Below are positions 8,966 through 16,909 of a stretch of 64,000 nt of DNA, piece by piece. The notes under the pieces are model-generated. The model did no database searches, was not told where the DNA came from, and saw only the letters and a list, made by a program, of their open reading frames with translations. This DNA is from Rhizobium sp. Root274 (GTDB lineage Bacteria; Pseudomonadota; Alphaproteobacteria; Rhizobiales; Rhizobiaceae), in the NCBI RefSeq assembly GCF_001429245.1, contig NZ_LMJE01000007.1, positions 1,247,085 through 1,311,084 on the forward strand, given 5' to 3'. A program made the position numbers and the translations under genes. Positions within the stretch are counted from its first letter, which is position 1, and every line of letters starts with the position of its first letter.

Positions 8966-9691
8966 TCAGGCCGTCAGCCGCTGGCCCCGGCGCACATGAC
9001 GCTCGAGCCAGTGGAAGACGAGATTGGAGAGAAGCGTGATCGCCAGATAGAGAACAGCGGCTGCCAGAAAGAACAGGAAATACTGCTTGGTATTGGCACC
9101 GGCAAGACGGGTGGTCAGCGCCAGTTCCTGATAGCCGACAACGGCGACAAGCGCACTGTCCTTGGTCACCGACATCCAGAGATTGGCCATGCCCGGCAAG
9201 GCATTGGGCAAGAGTGCCGGCAGGGTGACACGGCGGAAGCGCAGAAAGGGCGACATGCCGAAGGCACGGGCCGCCTCGATTTGCCCGGCCGGAATCGCGA
9301 GGATTGCCCCGCGCAGCACTTCAGTCATATAGGCGCCCTGGACGAAACCGAGCACGGCAACGGCCGCGACGAAACCATTCACCTCGACCGGCGGCAGGCC
9401 GAAGGCTTGCAACAGCCGGTTCAGCCCGTCGGTCCCGGCATAGTAGAGGCCGACGATCAGGATGAGTTCCGGCACCGCACGGATGGTGCCGGTATAGAGC
9501 TTCAACAGCAGGCCCACCGGCCGGTTGCCGGAGAGCTTGCCCATGGCGCCAAACAGCCCGAAGACGAGTCCAATGGCGAACGCAGTTGCCGAGATGGCGA
9601 CGGTCGTGACGGCACCCGTCAGCAGTGCCCCGCCCCAGCCAGGAGGCTCGAGCGCCAGCAATTGCCATGCCGTCATCGGGGTTGTCGCCAT
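8966..9691 (-). CDS. Polar amino-acid ABC transporter permease (HisQ/GlnP type)
   Basis: 241 residues with the EAA motif IEAARAFGMSPFLRFRRVTL and the RAVPELILIVGLYYAGT block common to HisQ/ArtQ-type permeases. It starts 15 bases after the binding protein and is followed at once by its partner permease. Genes are read on the minus strand in the order ATPase, binding protein, permease, permease, PLP enzyme, methyltransferase. No feature departs from the family. Confidence 0.88.
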   Translation of the reverse strand: MATTPMTAWQLLALEPPGWGGALLTGAVTTVAISATAFAIGLVFGLFGAMGKLSGNRPVGLLLKLYTGTIRAVPELILIVGLYYAGTDGLNRLLQAFGLPPVEVNGFVAAVAVLGFVQGAYMTEVLRGAILAIPAGQIEAARAFGMSPFLRFRRVTLPALLPNALPGMANLWMSVTKDSALVAVVGYQELALTTRLAGANTKQYFLFFLAAAVLYLAITLLSNLVFHWLERHVRRGQRLTA

Positions 9692-9706
9692 CGTCTGCGC
9701 GGCCGC

Positions 9707-10477
9707 TTACTTGCCGTAGATGTCGAAGGAGAAATACTTCTTCGAGATCTCGTCATACTTGCCCGAGGCCCTGACAGCAGCGATCGCGTCGTTCAGCTTG
9801 GCCTTGAGTTCGGTATCGTCCTTGCGCAGACCGCCGCCGACGCCGACACCAAGCACAGCCGGATCGTCCGCGACATCACCCATGTCGGCGCAGCAATCCT
9901 TGCCGAAGTCGGACTTGAGGAATGCGTCGAGCACGATGGAATCGCCGAAGACGTAATCGATGCGGCCGGCGGCCAGATCCTGGAAGGCCTCGTCGAGGGT
10001 CTGGTAGGTCTGCTCCTCGGCCTTGTCGGCGAAATACTTCTTGTAATATTCCGACTGCACCGTCGACACCTGGATGCCGATCGTCTTGCCCTCGACAGCG
10101 TCCGGCGTGGCGCCCGGCTCCTGGTCCTTCGGGCCGATGAGCTTGCTCGGCGTGTTGTAGTATTTATTGGTGAAGTCGATGGTCTTCAGACGCTCGTCGG
10201 TGATCGACATCGACGACCAGATGACGTCGAACTTCTTCGACTGAAGCGCTGGGATCAGGCCATCCCAGGACAAGTCGATGACCGAGCAGGTCTCCTTCAT
10301 CTCGGCGCAGACCGCATTCATCATGTCGATTTCCCAGCCCTGCCAGACGCCGGATGCATCCTTGGCGAAGAAGGGCGGATAGGCCTCGTTCATGATGCCG
10401 AAGCGCACTTCGGCCTGGGCGGTGACGGCGGTTGCGGCGAGTGCTGCACCGGCAAGGAGAAGGGAGATGATTTTCAT
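9707..10477 (-). CDS. Periplasmic amino-acid-binding protein (family 3 solute-binding)
   Basis: 256 residues with a Sec signal peptide ending near AVTAQAEVRFG. The mature part has the family 3 pattern: YPPFFAKDASGVWQGWEIDMMNAVCAEM, WDGLIPALQSKKFDVIWSSM, then IDFTNKYYNTPSKLI, with a GxQVSTVQSEY segment in the second lobe. This class binds polar or basic amino acids and derivatives. The gene lies between the ATPase gene and the two permeases. An extra Cys pair (GKDCCADMGD) occurs in the C-terminal half and may form a disulfide. The ligand is not deducible, but the flanking enzymes point to a methionine-type compound. Confidence 0.88.
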   Translation of the reverse strand: MKIISLLLAGAALAATAVTAQAEVRFGIMNEAYPPFFAKDASGVWQGWEIDMMNAVCAEMKETCSVIDLSWDGLIPALQSKKFDVIWSSMSITDERLKTIDFTNKYYNTPSKLIGPKDQEPGATPDAVEGKTIGIQVSTVQSEYYKKYFADKAEEQTYQTLDEAFQDLAAGRIDYVFGDSIVLDAFLKSDFGKDCCADMGDVADDPAVLGVGVGGGLRKDDTELKAKLNDAIAAVRASGKYDEISKKYFSFDIYGK

Positions 10478-10519
10478 GGCGGATGGTCCCCTTAAGTGGA
10501 TAAAAAGCGAATGGATCGG

Positions 10520-11311
10520 TCAGCCAGCGGCGCGACCGGAAAGACTGCGGGTGAAGTCGCGACAGCGGACGCTGGTCGGATCGCCGAACACACGCTCCGG
10601 CGGCCCCTCCTCCTCGACGCGACCGCGATCGAGAAACATCACATGGTTCGACACATCGCGGGCAAAGGCCATCTCGTGGGTGACAAGCAGCATGGTGCGC
10701 CCTTCTTCCGCGAGATCGCGGATGACTTTCAGCACTTCGCCCACCAGTTCCGGATCGAGTGCCGATGTCGGCTCGTCGAACAGCATGACGGCCGGATCGA
10801 CGCAGAGCGCACGCGCGATCGCGGCCCGCTGCTGCTGGCCACCGGAGAGGAAGGCCGGATAGGCATCGCGCTTGTCGTAGAGGCCGACCTTGGCGAGCAG
10901 CGCTTCCGCCTTCTCAATCGCCTCGCGACGCGGAACTTTCAGCACATGCACCGGCGCTTCGATGACGTTTTCCAGGACCGTGCGATGGGCCCAGAGATTA
11001 AAGCTCTGGAAGACCATGCCGAGTCCCGTGCGCAAGCGCTCCAGCTGCTTGCGATCGGCGGCTTCGAGGCCGCCTTTTTTGGAAGGTTTCAAGCGCAACT
11101 CTTCGCCACCGACGACGATCCGGCCTTGATCGGGTGTCTCAAGCAGGTTGATGCAGCGCAGGAAGGTGCTTTTGCCGGAGCCTGACGAACCGATCAACGA
11201 GATCACGTCACCACGTTTGGCCGTGGCTGAAACGCCCTTCAAGACTTCCAGAGGGCCGAAGCTCTTGTGGAGATCAGTTACGTCAAGGGCAGCGGTGGCG
11301 GCTATCGTCAT
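10520..11311 (-). CDS. Amino-acid ABC transporter ATPase (HisP/GlnQ type)
   Basis: 263 residues. Walker A is GSSGSGKST, the signature is LSGGQQQRAAIARAL, Walker B is VMLFDEPTSALDPELV and the switch is LLVTHEMAFARD; these match polar amino-acid importers. It is the first gene of the minus-strand operon and diverges from the Lrp-type regulator across a gap of about 190 bases, which should hold both promoters. Nothing unusual is seen in length or motifs. Confidence 0.9.
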   Translation of the reverse strand: MTIAATAALDVTDLHKSFGPLEVLKGVSATAKRGDVISLIGSSGSGKSTFLRCINLLETPDQGRIVVGGEELRLKPSKKGGLEAADRKQLERLRTGLGMVFQSFNLWAHRTVLENVIEAPVHVLKVPRREAIEKAEALLAKVGLYDKRDAYPAFLSGGQQQRAAIARALCVDPAVMLFDEPTSALDPELVGEVLKVIRDLAEEGRTMLLVTHEMAFARDVSNHVMFLDRGRVEEEGPPERVFGDPTSVRCRDFTRSLSGRAAG

Positions 11312-11499
11312 CGGGATCCTGAGACATTCGGAGGTGCAAGACCATAGATGGCGTTCCGCGCCTGTTTTCCTCGCATTTCTTGCGTTCTCTGCAGAATTGC
11401 CGCAGAAAGCCCGCGAGGACGCTCACGATCGGCACGGACCCTGATGAGCGTACCCAGTTGGTCAGGTGAGACGCAAAGCCAGCAAAGGAGACTACGGCC

Positions 11500-11970
11500 A
11501 TGGTCGAGCAACTGGACCAATTCGATCGCAGCATTCTCGACCTCCTCCAGCGCGATTGCCAGATGAAGGCAGAGGCCATTGCCGACAAGGTGGGCCTTTC
11601 TCCCTCAGCGGTCCAGCGCCGTTTGAAGCGGCTGCGCACGGACGGCATCATCACCGCCGAGATCGCGGTCGTCTCCCGCAAGGCGACCGACTATCCGATG
11701 ACATTCATCACCGGCATGGAGATCGAGCGGGATAATTACGATGCGCTGGCTCGCTTCCGCGCCTGGGCCGACAAGCAGGACAATATTCAGCAGGTCTATT
11801 ATGTGACCGGCCAGGTCGATCTGGTCGCCATCATCACCGCCCGCGATGTCGAGCATTACGATGACATCAGCGCCCAACTGATGTCGGAAAATCCGCAGAT
11901 CAAGCGCATGAACACCAATGTCGTGCTGCGCGACATCAAGATCGGTCTGCAGATCCCCATCAAACCCTGA
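11500..11970 (+). CDS. Lrp/AsnC-family transcriptional regulator
   Basis: 156 residues with an N-terminal helix-turn-helix (LDQFDRSILDLLQRDCQM, then GLSPSAVQRRLKRLRTDGII) and a C-terminal RAM ligand-binding domain (YYVTGQVDLVAIITARDVEHYDD). Lrp proteins sense amino acids. It is transcribed away from the amino-acid ABC/methyl-sulfur operon and so is probably its regulator, with methionine or a precursor as candidate effector. An AAAGGAG ribosome-binding site precedes the ATG. It converges on the LysR gene with 24 bases between the stops. Confidence 0.9.
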   Translation: MVEQLDQFDRSILDLLQRDCQMKAEAIADKVGLSPSAVQRRLKRLRTDGIITAEIAVVSRKATDYPMTFITGMEIERDNYDALARFRAWADKQDNIQQVYYVTGQVDLVAIITARDVEHYDDISAQLMSENPQIKRMNTNVVLRDIKIGLQIPIKP

Positions 11971-11994
11971 GGCAAGGAGCGACCCCTTGGCCCG

Positions 11995-12972
11995 TCACCG
12001 ATCGCGCTCCGGCAGGAATGGCCCCTGCCCCCAGACGATAGACTTTTCGTGGCGCTCGATGATCGTCTTGAGGTCCTTGAAAGCCCCGACAATATGATCG
12101 CGGAACTTCCGCCCCGCCGGATTAGGATAGGTCTTGCGCCGCGTGATGATGCCCAGCGTCCGCTCTGGCTGCGGGATGTCGACCGGCACGATCGAGATCT
12201 TGTCCTGTCCCTTGAACGAGAAGACCACCGAATGCGGCAGGATGGCGAGCGCATCGGTGGAAGCGACATAGTTGACCACCGAGAGCAGGGAGCCGCCGGA
12301 ATAACGGATCGCAAGTTCCAATATTCCGAGCGTGATCAGAATGTTGTGGAGGTCGAGCACCAGTGGCGAGCCCGGCAGCGGCGCCACCCAGGGATAGGTG
12401 ACGATATCCTCGATCCGCAGCGTGCGCTTGCGCAGCAGCGGATGGCCGACGGCACAGGTCAGCACGTTCCGTCCCGGCAAAAGCGGCTGGAACTCGAAAT
12501 CAGCGCCTAGTTCGGCACTGCCGATCGGCGTGATCGCCATGTCGATCTGGCTCGATTCAAGCTCGTTCAAAAGGTCCGGCATATTGCCATAGGACTGCTC
12601 GACGAGAATGTCGCGTTCCTTCAACTGGAAGGATGCGATCATCTGCGAGATGACGGCATCCATGAAGAAGGGAACACCGCCTACCTTGATCCGGCCGGAT
12701 GTCCCCGACTGGAAGCTGCGCACGATGTCCACGGCTTTCCGCGAAGCGAGAAGGATGGACCGCCCCTGGATGGCCAGCTGCTGGCCAAGCGGCGTCAGTT
12801 GCAACGGCCGTTTACCTGGAATGAATAGAGGCTCACCCACGCGCCGCTCCAGCATCGACAGCGTCCGTGATACGGCCGGCTGCGTCATGCCGAGCATGGC
12901 AGCCCCTTCCGTGACGCCGCCTGTCTCCGCCACGGCCGCCAATTGAACCAGGTGCCTTTCGTCTATTTTCAT
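11995..12972 (-). CDS. LysR-family transcriptional regulator
   Basis: 325 residues. The N-terminal winged helix reads HLVQLAAVAETGGVTEGAAM, then MTQPAVSRTLSMLERRVGEPLF, followed by the two-lobe effector domain (LDLHNILITLG, YVASTDALAILPHSVV). It diverges from the VOC dioxygenase, esterase and binding-protein genes, the usual LysR layout, so it likely controls them in response to an aromatic or pathway intermediate. A T-N11-A dyad overlaps its start codon and would allow autoregulation. The effector cannot be read from sequence. Confidence 0.88.
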   Translation of the reverse strand: MKIDERHLVQLAAVAETGGVTEGAAMLGMTQPAVSRTLSMLERRVGEPLFIPGKRPLQLTPLGQQLAIQGRSILLASRKAVDIVRSFQSGTSGRIKVGGVPFFMDAVISQMIASFQLKERDILVEQSYGNMPDLLNELESSQIDMAITPIGSAELGADFEFQPLLPGRNVLTCAVGHPLLRKRTLRIEDIVTYPWVAPLPGSPLVLDLHNILITLGILELAIRYSGGSLLSVVNYVASTDALAILPHSVVFSFKGQDKISIVPVDIPQPERTLGIITRRKTYPNPAGRKFRDHIVGAFKDLKTIIERHEKSIVWGQGPFLPERDR

Positions 12973-12985
12973 AGCAATTTGCTAT
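12971..12985. promoter_or_regulatory. LysR-type operator (T-N11-A dyad)
   Basis: ATAGCAATTTGCTAT is a 7-base inverted repeat around one central base and contains the canonical T-N11-A core. It overlaps the start codon of the divergent LysR gene (ATG read on the minus strand from 12972). A second, weaker GCAATTTT half-site lies about 12 bases further along. This is the expected place for LysR binding and autorepression. Confidence 0.65.
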
Positions 12986-13203
12986 ACCGAACATAAGCAA
13001 TTTTATCAACAGAGCCAATGTTCCGCTGTATGGTCGGGGCTGCATGGGGAGGATCCTGCAGGAATGACGGGCTGGGGAGATGCGCAAAGCTGGCTTTGCA
13101 TTTGGGAGACGATCGCAGCCCGTCTTCGATCTCAGGATGGTTCCTGATGTTTCGTGTCTGCGGACCCCGCTTGTCCGCATGACGGCATTTGGAGGAGGAA
13201 CGC

Positions 13204-14160
13204 ATGTCATACATTTCGGGCTATCATCACCTCACGCTTAGCACGGACGGGGCGCAGGAGGATTATGACTTTTACACCAAGACGCTGGGCCTGCATTCGA
13301 TCAAGCGAACGGTCCTCTTCGACGGCGTGATCCCCGTCTACCATCTCTATTACGGCGCCAAGAACGGCGACCCCTCGACCATCGTCACCACGTTCCCCTT
13401 CCGCAAGCCCGGCATTTACGGCAAGCGTGGCACCAACCAGTCGAAGATCATCCAGCTGTCGATCCCGCTCGGCTCCTCGGAATTCTGGGTGAACCGGCTG
13501 AACGAACGCGGCATCAAGGCCTCGATGACCAGCCGTTTCGGCATCACGCGGGTGGCGCTTGCCCATCCTTGCGGCATCGAGCACGAACTGGTCGAAAGCC
13601 CGGCCGATACCCGTGAGCCGATCACCAATGAAAAGCAGGGCATCGGCCCGCATCATGGCATTCGCGGCATCTACGGCGCAGCTGTCGCCGTTTTCGACCG
13701 CACGTCCATGGACGACTTCCTGACGATCGCGATGGGCATGCAGAAGGAAGCCGACAGCGACGAGGGCCTCATGTTCTCGGTTCCCAATCCCGGCGGCCCC
13801 TCCAGCATGGTTGAGGTCATCCATCAGCCGACAGGACCTCAAGGGACCTGGACGCTTTCAGGCGGCACGATCCACCATCTGGCGCTCAACACCGGCAACG
13901 AAGGAAACCAGCTGAAGCTGAAAGCCCATATCGAAGGTCTCGGCTTCACTGACGTCTCTGACCAGAAGGACCGCAACTACTTCAAGTCCTGCTATGTGCG
14001 CTCACCGGGCGGGGCACTGTTCGAGATCGCCTGGTCGGTCGAAGGCGGCTGGGCGAAGGACGAACCGGCCGATGCGATTGGCTCGACACTCGTCTTCCCG
14101 CCATGGTTCGAAGATCGCAGGGAAGAACTCATCGCCGGCCTGGAACCCGCCAACTTCTAA
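13204..14160 (+). CDS. VOC-family ring-cleaving dioxygenase-like protein (MhqO/LinE-like)
   Basis: About 318 residues from the ATG at 13204, which has GGAGGAGGAA just upstream. Two vicinal-oxygen-chelate modules are visible, the first starting ISGYHHLTLSTDGAQEDYDF and the second GIRGIYGAAVAVFDRTSMDD. Candidate metal ligands are the His of HHLTL, the His of GGTIHHLALNTG and the Glu of GGALFEIAWSVEGGW. This family includes hydroquinone-type dioxygenases and the MhqO/MhqA proteins of quinone detoxification. The next gene encodes an MhqD-like hydrolase, which strengthens a role in hydroquinone or quinone breakdown. Substrate unproven. Confidence 0.8.
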   Translation: MSYISGYHHLTLSTDGAQEDYDFYTKTLGLHSIKRTVLFDGVIPVYHLYYGAKNGDPSTIVTTFPFRKPGIYGKRGTNQSKIIQLSIPLGSSEFWVNRLNERGIKASMTSRFGITRVALAHPCGIEHELVESPADTREPITNEKQGIGPHHGIRGIYGAAVAVFDRTSMDDFLTIAMGMQKEADSDEGLMFSVPNPGGPSSMVEVIHQPTGPQGTWTLSGGTIHHLALNTGNEGNQLKLKAHIEGLGFTDVSDQKDRNYFKSCYVRSPGGALFEIAWSVEGGWAKDEPADAIGSTLVFPPWFEDRREELIAGLEPANF

Positions 14161-14175
14161 AGGGGAGATGCCGGC

Positions 14176-14838
14176 ATGGCAAAACATGGCGAGCCGCATC
14201 GCTTCGGGATTTCACCGGCCGAGGCGGAGGTCCTCTGCGTCTTCGTGCATGGGCGCACTCAGTCGCCCGAAGATATGATGGAACAGGTCGTAGGGCGGCT
14301 GTCGGCGGGTAGTATTGCCTATTGCCTGCCACGGGCGGAGGGCAACAGCTGGTATGCGGCACGCGCAACCGACGCCCTCAACGACAACACAAGGGAGGCG
14401 CTCGGCGCCTCTCTCGACTACCTGCATGGACTGGTCGAGGACCTGCGGAATGCCGGCGGACGTGACAAGCCTCTGGTCATCGGCGGCTTTAGCCAGGGCG
14501 CCTGCCTGTCGCTGGAATATGCCATGAAGTTCGGCCCGTGGAATGGTGCCATGGTCAATTTGACCGGCTGCCGCGTGGGCCACACCACCGACGATCGACC
14601 ATCCGCCGACCTCGACGGCTTACCCGTCTATTTGACCGGCTCGGACCTCGATCCCTGGATCCCGGTCTCTGCCTTTGCCGAAGCTTCGGAAGCGCTTGGG
14701 AGGGCGCGGGCGAGGCTGAGATGCGAGCTCTTTCCCGGACGCACCCATCAGGCATCCGAGATGGAGGTTGCAGCCCTCGACGCCATCCTGAAGGACCTTG
14801 CAGTCGGCAGTCGGCCCTTTCGCCGGGTCGCCGCCTGA
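14176..14838 (+). CDS. Phospholipase/carboxylesterase-type alpha/beta hydrolase (MhqD/YpfH-like)
   Basis: 220 residues. The nucleophile elbow is GGFSQGACLSLEYA with Ser near residue 104; the oxyanion region is VFVHGRTQSPEDM; the acid lies in YLTGSDLDPWIPVSAF and the His in FPGRTHQASEMEV. This is the small carboxylesterase family. It begins 15 bases after the VOC gene and is probably co-translated. In Bacillus a dioxygenase-esterase pair (mhqO/mhqD) is induced by quinones, a useful parallel. The substrate is unknown. Confidence 0.82.
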   Translation: MAKHGEPHRFGISPAEAEVLCVFVHGRTQSPEDMMEQVVGRLSAGSIAYCLPRAEGNSWYAARATDALNDNTREALGASLDYLHGLVEDLRNAGGRDKPLVIGGFSQGACLSLEYAMKFGPWNGAMVNLTGCRVGHTTDDRPSADLDGLPVYLTGSDLDPWIPVSAFAEASEALGRARARLRCELFPGRTHQASEMEVAALDAILKDLAVGSRPFRRVAA

Positions 14839-14864
14839 AACCAGACAACAATCGGGAGGACAGC

Positions 14865-16139
14865 ATGATCACGCGCAGAACGCTATTGAAGACGACCGCC
14901 GCAGGAAGCCTGGCTTATGGCTTCGGTGGCCTCGCGGCCCCTGCCATCGCGCAAGGAGCCAAGATCAAGATCGGTTACGTCAGTCCGCAGACCGGGCCGC
15001 TGGCGAGCTTCGGGGAGAGCGATGCCTATAACATCGCCTCCTTCCTCGCGACCGAGGCGGGCAAGAACTTCGAGGTGATCGTCAAGGACAGCCAATCCAA
15101 TCCGAACCGCGCCGCGGATGTCGCCAAGGAACTGATCCTGTCGGACGAGATCAACCTGATGCTGGTGGCCTCGACGCCGGAAACCACCAATCCGGTGGCA
15201 ACGACCTGCGAAGCGGAAGGCATTCCCTGTATCTCGACCAAGGCGCCCTGGCAGCCATGGTTCATCGGTCAACAGGGCAATCCCGGAGATCCCGCCAGCT
15301 GGAAACCCTTCAACTTCGCCTATCACTACTTCTGGGGTCTGGAAGACGTGATCGCTGTCTTCACCAACATGTGGAGCCAGCTCGACACAAATAAAAAGGT
15401 CGGCGGCCTGTTCCCCAACGATGCCGACGGCAATGCCTGGGGCGACCCGAATGTCGGCCTGAAGCCCGGGCTCGCTCAGGCCGGCTACGACCTCCTCGAT
15501 CCCGGCCGCTACCAGAACCTGTCGGACGATTTCACCGCCCAGGTCAACGCCTTCAAGGATGGCGGCTGCGACATCATCACGGGTGTCGTCATTCCGCCGG
15601 ACTTCACCACCTTCTGGAACCAGGCCAAGCAGCAAGGCTTTACGCCTAAAGCGCTGACGGTGGCCAAGGCGATCCTTTTTCCGCAGTCCGTCGAGACGCT
15701 CGGTCCGGCAGGCCACAATCTGTCGTCCGAAGTCTGGTGGTCGGCCCAGCACCCGTTCAAATCGTCGCTGACAGGCCAGAGTGCCGCCGAGCTTGCCGCC
15801 GACTTCACGACCAAGACCGGCCGCCCCTGGACCCAGCCGATCGGCTTTATCCACTCGCTGTTCGAAATGGCGACCGATGTCATGGGCCGCGTCACCGATG
15901 TGACCGATGCCGATGCAATCGCCGCAGCCATCGCCGCCTCCAAGGTCGATACCATCGTCGGCCATGTCGAATGGAACGGCCAGGGTGTGCCGCCCTTTGC
16001 CGCCAAGAACGTCACCAAAACGCCGCTGGTCGGTGGTCAGTGGCGCCGCAAGGACGACGGAAAATTCGACCTCGTCATCGTCGACAACAAGACGGCGCCG
16101 AACATCTCGGCAGCCGGCAAGATGGAAGCACTGAGCTGA
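14865..16139 (+). CDS. Branched-chain-amino-acid-type ABC substrate-binding protein, Tat-exported, orphan
   Basis: About 424 residues. The ATG at 14865 follows GGGAGGA and gives a twin-arginine signal (TRRTLLKTTAAGSLAYGF) cut near APAIAQGA. A longer in-frame start at 14538 would overlap the esterase gene and is rejected. The body is a Leu/Ile/Val-binding-type fold (GYVSPQTGPLASFGESDAYN, DSQSNPNRAADVAKELI). No permease or ATPase gene of the LivHMGF type is in the window, so the protein either serves a transporter encoded elsewhere or is a sensor. Its operon partners suggest the ligand is an aromatic or a related plant compound. Confidence 0.85.
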   Translation: MITRRTLLKTTAAGSLAYGFGGLAAPAIAQGAKIKIGYVSPQTGPLASFGESDAYNIASFLATEAGKNFEVIVKDSQSNPNRAADVAKELILSDEINLMLVASTPETTNPVATTCEAEGIPCISTKAPWQPWFIGQQGNPGDPASWKPFNFAYHYFWGLEDVIAVFTNMWSQLDTNKKVGGLFPNDADGNAWGDPNVGLKPGLAQAGYDLLDPGRYQNLSDDFTAQVNAFKDGGCDIITGVVIPPDFTTFWNQAKQQGFTPKALTVAKAILFPQSVETLGPAGHNLSSEVWWSAQHPFKSSLTGQSAAELAADFTTKTGRPWTQPIGFIHSLFEMATDVMGRVTDVTDADAIAAAIAASKVDTIVGHVEWNGQGVPPFAAKNVTKTPLVGGQWRRKDDGKFDLVIVDNKTAPNISAAGKMEALS

Positions 16140-16166
16140 CGTGTGGCTCCTGGAGCGAAACAGTGG

Positions 16167-16184
16167 TGCCGGGCGAGCCCGGCA
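16167..16184 (+). terminator. Hairpin after orphan binding-protein gene
   Basis: TGCCGGGC and GCCCGGCA form an 8-base-pair stem separated by two bases, 28 bases past the stop of the binding-protein gene, followed by TCTTCG. It may terminate or protect the 3' end of this transcript; the T run is poor. Confidence 0.5.
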
Positions 16185-16299
16185 TCTTCGCGTGATCAGG
16201 TGGGCTCAAGCGACATGACTGCAACACCCGGCCAATACGGTATGTGTGCCATGCGTCATAGTCCTTGCCCGGCGCGGTGAGACTGCCCTATATGGCCGG

Positions 16300-16908
16300 A
16301 TGACGACTGATTCAAAGATATTCGTCGGCCTGCGGTCGACCAAGAAGAAGCCAGTAGCACATCGCGTCGAGACCGGCCCGAAATGTCAGTGGGACGGATG
16401 CGAGAAGCATGGCGCTCACCGCGCACCCGTCGGCTGTGACGCCGATGGCCTTTACCTGCTGTTCTGCCAGGAGCATGTGAAGGAATACAACAAGGGCTAC
16501 AACTACCAGACCACCCTCTCCGACCCGGTGACGGCGCGCTACCAGCGGGAAGCCGCTAGCGGTGCTCGCGCCACGGTGGGCACGAGCACGACCCAGCCGA
16601 AGGAAATTCCTCTGCCGCTGACGACCCGCTCGGGTTCGGCCAAGGCAATCAACGCCCGCAAGACGGCCGCCCAGCGTCAGGCAGCGGCAGCCGATCTGCA
16701 GCGCCGCAAACTGAAGGTTCTCGAAGCCAAGGCCTTTGAAACGCTTGACCTGTCACCCGATGCAACACCGGAAGAGATCAGGCGTCGTTACAAAGAGCGG
16801 CTGAAGATGCACCATCCGGACGTCAATCAGGGCGATCGGGATTCGGAAGACAAGCTGCGCGCCTCCATCGACGCCCATAAGATCCTCAAGCTGAACGGCT
16901 TCTGTTGA
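16300..16908 (+). CDS. J-domain (DnaJ-like) protein with N-terminal Cys/His motif
   Basis: About 202 residues from the ATG at 16300. The C-terminal J-domain carries the HPD motif (KMHHPDVNQGDRDSED) needed to stimulate DnaK, near residues 171-173. The N-terminal part has CQWDGCEKHGAHRAP and LYLLFCQEHVKEY, Cys and His residues that could bind one zinc ion. The middle is basic and Ala/Gln-rich. This arrangement is found in a small conserved rhizobial co-chaperone family without the G/F and zinc-finger regions of DnaJ. The start is uncertain because the ribosome-binding site is weak; 16246 is an alternative. It converges on the next gene with one base between stops. Confidence 0.78.
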   Translation: MTTDSKIFVGLRSTKKKPVAHRVETGPKCQWDGCEKHGAHRAPVGCDADGLYLLFCQEHVKEYNKGYNYQTTLSDPVTARYQREAASGARATVGTSTTQPKEIPLPLTTRSGSAKAINARKTAAQRQAAAADLQRRKLKVLEAKAFETLDLSPDATPEEIRRRYKERLKMHHPDVNQGDRDSEDKLRASIDAHKILKLNGFC

Positions 16909-16909
16909 G

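Noticed and set aside
8855..10495. Long open plus-strand frame (546 codons) opposite the amino-acid transporter genes
   Set aside because: It is the antisense of three clear ABC genes; the composition (Arg/Gln/His-rich) and lack of motifs mark it as a high-GC shadow frame.
14538..14864. N-terminal extension of the orphan binding protein
   Set aside because: It overlaps the esterase gene in another frame; the ATG at 14865 has GGGAGGA and starts a normal twin-arginine signal peptide.
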